Shown here: piece after piece, positions 61,666 to 64,000 of the stretch | How positions within the stretch are numbered: the first letter of the stretch is position 1 | Layout of the letters: each line of letters begins with the position of its first letter | Source: Neisseria sp. 83E34 | GTDB lineage: Bacteria > Pseudomonadota > Gammaproteobacteria > Burkholderiales > Neisseriaceae | DNA length: 64,000 bases | NCBI RefSeq assembly: GCF_001308015.1 | Contig: NZ_LGYH01000002.1 | Coordinates: 124,001-188,000, forward strand | Direction of reading: 5' to 3' | Translations under genes and position numbers: made by a program | Notes under the pieces: model-generated | Database searches by the model: none | The model's input: the letters and a program-made list of their open reading frames with translations, nothing else | What the model was told of the DNA's origin: nothing

Positions 61666-61941
61666 TCAGAAACCGGATGTTTGGCCTTTGCGCAGGCTTT
61701 CCAGCTCATCCAGCAATTCCAGAATCAGAGCAGTAGCGGGCGCGCTGGCTTCAAAATCCCGGCTGATGCGGTGGGCGCGGCGAATGCGGGCGAGCTGGAA
61801 GCCGCTGAAGCTGGCTTGCTGCGGATTGCCGCTTACAGAAATGATTTCTTCTTCAATAATGCGCACCACCCAGTCGGCATCATCGCCGCAGGCGTGAACG
61901 ATTTCGTTGAATGTCAGTTGTACATCTTGCTCGTAATCCAT
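61666..61941 (-). CDS. cbpM: CbpM-type chaperone modulator
   Basis: 91-residue helical protein matching CbpM (MerR-HTH-like), which binds the J domain of CbpA and limits it: IVHACGDDADWVVRIIEEEI, SFSGFQLARIRRAHRISRDF, ALILELLDELESL. It begins three bases after the cbpA stop, the usual order. The pairing confirms the function assignment. Confidence 0.88.
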   Translation of the reverse strand: MDYEQDVQLTFNEIVHACGDDADWVVRIIEEEIISVSGNPQQASFSGFQLARIRRAHRISRDFEASAPATALILELLDELESLRKGQTSGF

Positions 61942-61944
61942 GAT

Positions 61945-62934
61945 TTATCCTTTCGCGCCGTAGTGTTCCGCCAGGTTTTGCCATGCGGCTTTATCGGCTG
62001 CGCTCTCGGCGCGCGGCAGAACGATGTTGATGGTCAGATACAGATCGCCTGCTGATTTGGCCGGAATGCCTTTGCCTTTGAGGCGCAGGTTTTGGCCGTT
62101 TCGGCTGTTGGCCGGCACGTTGATGTTGAGGCGGCCTGCGGGGGTAACGACTTCCGTTTGACCGCCGATTGCCGCGGTCCACGGCATCACGTCGATGCGC
62201 TGATAAACATCTTTACGGTCTTTCACATACAGGTTTTCCGATTCGCGGAAGCGGATTTTCAAGTATAAATCGCCATTGCCGCCGCCGTTAAACCCGGGTA
62301 AACCCTGCCCGCGCAGTCGGATTTGCTGGCCTTCGCTAATGCCTTTGGGGATTTTAACGTGCAGGGTTTTGCGTTCGTAAGCCATTTCGCCTTCCGGCGT
62401 GAGCGTGGGCATGTCGATGCTCAGGCTGCGTTCGCTGCCTTCATAAGCGGCGGCGATGTCGATGCTCAGCTCGGCATGTTGGTCTTCGCCTTGAATCGGG
62501 CCGGTGGGGCGTGATGCACGGTGCCGGCGGGCTTGGCCGAAGGCGGAGAATATGTCGTCGAAGCGGAAATCGCCGCTGCCGAAAGGCTGACCGTCGCCAA
62601 AATGGCTGCTGTCGAAGTTGTAATATTGATAGCCGCCTTGGCCGGGGTTGAAGCCTTCAAACCCTTCAAAGCCGCCGTAGCCTTGCCTGCCGCCTGCCTG
62701 CTGGTACTGCTTGAACGGGTTGGCAAGCATTTCGTCATATTCGGCGCGCTTTTCAGGGTCTTTCAAGGTGTTGTAGGCCAGATTGATTTCGCTGGTTTTT
62801 TGGTCGGCATCCGGGTCTTTGCTGACGTCGGGATGGTATTGGCGCACCAGTTTGCGGTAGGCTTTTTTGATGTCGTCGGCGCTGGCATCTTTGGTGAGGC
62901 CGAGCACCTCGTAATGGTTTTTTTCAGTTGCCAT
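61945..62934 (-). CDS. cbpA: DnaJ-like co-chaperone CbpA
   Basis: 329-residue J-protein. The J domain (NHYEVLGLTKDASADDIKKA to about residue 70) contains the HPD triplet in RQYHPDVSKD; a Gly/Phe-rich stretch (about 80-115, GYGGFEGFEGFNPGQGGYQ) and two C-terminal substrate domains (RLRGQGLPGFNGGGNGDLYL, then LRLKGKGIPAKSAGDLYL) follow without the zinc fingers of DnaJ. It would stimulate DnaK. AAGCATGCGAG and TGGCAACTG lie around the start at 62934. It forms an operon with cbpM. Confidence 0.94.
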   Translation of the reverse strand: MATEKNHYEVLGLTKDASADDIKKAYRKLVRQYHPDVSKDPDADQKTSEINLAYNTLKDPEKRAEYDEMLANPFKQYQQAGGRQGYGGFEGFEGFNPGQGGYQYYNFDSSHFGDGQPFGSGDFRFDDIFSAFGQARRHRASRPTGPIQGEDQHAELSIDIAAAYEGSERSLSIDMPTLTPEGEMAYERKTLHVKIPKGISEGQQIRLRGQGLPGFNGGGNGDLYLKIRFRESENLYVKDRKDVYQRIDVMPWTAAIGGQTEVVTPAGRLNINVPANSRNGQNLRLKGKGIPAKSAGDLYLTINIVLPRAESAADKAAWQNLAEHYGAKG

Positions 62935-63022
62935 AGTTATCTCGCATGCTTGTATAAAATTTTATTCTTTCCAACATGATGACAATATACTAAAAAGCAA
63001 GCCCTTATTCTGATAAAAAACA

Positions 63023-63055
63023 ATGCCTGTCTGAAAGCTTTTTTCAGACAGGCAT
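63023..63055 (-). terminator. Inverted TG-wadDUS pair after mltA
   Basis: Opposed uptake sequences with flanking A/T runs, 18 bases beyond the mltA stop. Confidence 0.8.
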
Positions 63056-63072
63056 TGCTTATTGTCACATTG

Positions 63073-64000
63073 TTACGGTCGGTATTGCGGCTGCACGCCG
63101 TTGGGCAGCAGCTGCCACACATAGCCGGTGTGTTTCATCTTGCCTGCCACTTGGCCGGCTTTATCGCCGTAACCCCAGAAATAATCCACACGAACGGCGC
63201 CGCGGATGGCCGAGCCGGTGTCTTGTGCCATCATCAGGCGGTTAAGGCCGTGATTGGTTTCGGGGTGGGTGGTGGCAACGAAAATAGGTGCGCCTAAAGT
63301 AATGTAACGACGGTCAACCGCTCCGGCAAATTCGCCGTGCAGCGGTGTGCCGAGTGCGCCTACGGGACCTTCGTCTTCCTTGCCGTCAAGCTTGCGGAAA
63401 AACACATAGCTGGGGTTTTGCCCGAGCACTTCGGCCAGATGCGAGGGATTTTGCTGCATCCAGGCTTTGATTCCCTGCATGGTGGTTTTGCCTAAAGGTA
63501 GATAGCCTTTGTCGGCCATGTAGCGGCCGATCGATACATAAGGATACTCGTTTTTATCGGCATAACCGAGGCGGATATAGTCGCCTTTCGGAGTTTTCAG
63601 GCGGCCGGAGCCTTGGATTTGCAAGAAGAAAAGTTCTACCGGATCGTCGGCATAGCCGAGAATCGGGGCTTTTCCGTCGAGTGCGCCGCCGTTAATCTGG
63701 GCGCGGGTGTAATAAGGAATAAAGCGGTTGCCGCTTACAAAGCGGCCTTTGATGCTTTTGCTGCGCTCATTGATGGGGAAATCGTTGAGGTTGGCGGTAT
63801 ATTGCCCGTCGGCAGTGATGGTGCCGGTGTTGTTGCCGGTGGGTTTCACGCGGACGGTGCCTTTGGATGCGCGCAGATTGGCGGGCAGTTCAACCGATAC
63901 GAAATCGCTGGGGATGCCGTAAATCGGGAAACGTGTTTTGCGGGTGGGTTTGCTGTCGCCATGTAGCACGGGTTCGTAATAGCCGGTTATCGTGCCTGCC
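63073..64000 (-). CDS. mltA: Membrane-bound lytic transglycosylase A (5' end outside window)
   Basis: C-terminal 309 residues of MltA; the frame is open to the right edge, where GTITGYYEPVLHGDSK, the family's conserved opening, is read. The MltA domain follows (YTRAQINGGALDGKAPILGY, VELFFLQIQGSGRLKTPKGD), then the 3D domain with the catalytic Asp in LMMAQDTGSAIRGAVRVDYF. It cleaves peptidoglycan to anhydro-muropeptides at the outer membrane. The signal sequence is out of view. Confidence 0.94.
   Translation of the reverse strand, partial: AGTITGYYEPVLHGDSKPTRKTRFPIYGIPSDFVSVELPANLRASKGTVRVKPTGNNTGTITADGQYTANLNDFPINERSKSIKGRFVSGNRFIPYYTRAQINGGALDGKAPILGYADDPVELFFLQIQGSGRLKTPKGDYIRLGYADKNEYPYVSIGRYMADKGYLPLGKTTMQGIKAWMQQNPSHLAEVLGQNPSYVFFRKLDGKEDEGPVGALGTPLHGEFAGAVDRRYITLGAPIFVATTHPETNHGLNRLMMAQDTGSAIRGAVRVDYFWGYGDKAGQVAGKMKHTGYVWQLLPNGVQPQYRP

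Noticed and set aside
1-64000. Search for tRNA genes, rRNA, prophage and complete insertion sequences.
   Set aside because: No cloverleaf with CCA-side consensus, no integrase or transposase, and no phage structural genes were recognised.

Overview
The window comes from a Neisseria species. TGCCTGTCTGAA, the DNA uptake sequence (DUS) dialect known as TG-wadDUS, occurs throughout, very often as an inverted pair acting as a terminator. The AGGCCGTCTGAA dialect (AG-DUS) is also common. An Opa-type porin, Correia-like small repeats and a type II-C CRISPR-Cas locus of the N. meningitidis kind agree with this. The best guess is a relative of N. wadsworthii; this is inferred from the DUS, not from a database match.

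Layout. 1-1770: 3' part of an AcoR-type sigma-54 activator. 1.9-9.7 kb: YidD, a CobW/G3E GTPase, an SDR, a small MCGLCG protein, an azoreductase-like flavoprotein, a PgdA-like deacetylase/imidase, a frameshifted amidase and a nitronate monooxygenase-like enzyme. 9.9 kb: an AT-rich patch encoding a 56-residue double-glycine-leader peptide. 10.4-13.2 kb: TetR, an HlyD adaptor, an esterase and a DUF4298-like protein. 13.5-19.4 kb: Fur-type iron locus (TonB receptor, YddA/SbmA-like ABC transporter, secreted protein, ATPase-less ABC membrane protein). 19.6-27.5 kb: single metabolic genes (hydrolases, TfoX domain, GST, amidase, old-yellow-enzyme, VOC protein) with many repeats. 27.6-34.5 kb: an RbbA/YhiH-like ABC protein with a DUS-built linker, an ICMT-like methyltransferase, a hydrolase, a YhhJ-like permease and a free-standing FAS-I-like acyltransferase domain.

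34.7-45.6 kb: a NERD-domain protein, an Ogt/Ada-like methyltransferase, a 46-repeat CRISPR array, cas2-cas1-cas9, tracrRNA and an AlkD-like gene. The CRISPR-Cas block lies between two alkylation-repair genes, and a decayed copy of the ogt 3' end lies on its far side. cas9 and tracrRNA appear to be driven by back-to-back promoters that share one -35 element.

45.7-52.6 kb: an outer-membrane efflux lipoprotein, an Opa-like porin and an acetoin-dehydrogenase operon (acoX-acoA-acoB-lipoyl protein, minus strand) with a sigma-54 -24/-12 promoter and a repeated upstream motif, the kind of promoter the AcoR-type protein at the left edge would activate. 52.6-64 kb is housekeeping: metY, glmS, glmU, a lipoprotein, a HAD nucleotidase, a molbindin, metG, cbpM-cbpA and mltA (cut by the right edge).

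Seven 139-bp-class Correia-like MITE copies or cores, plus one collapsed derivative, are spread across the window. No tRNA, rRNA, prophage or complete insertion sequence was recognised.
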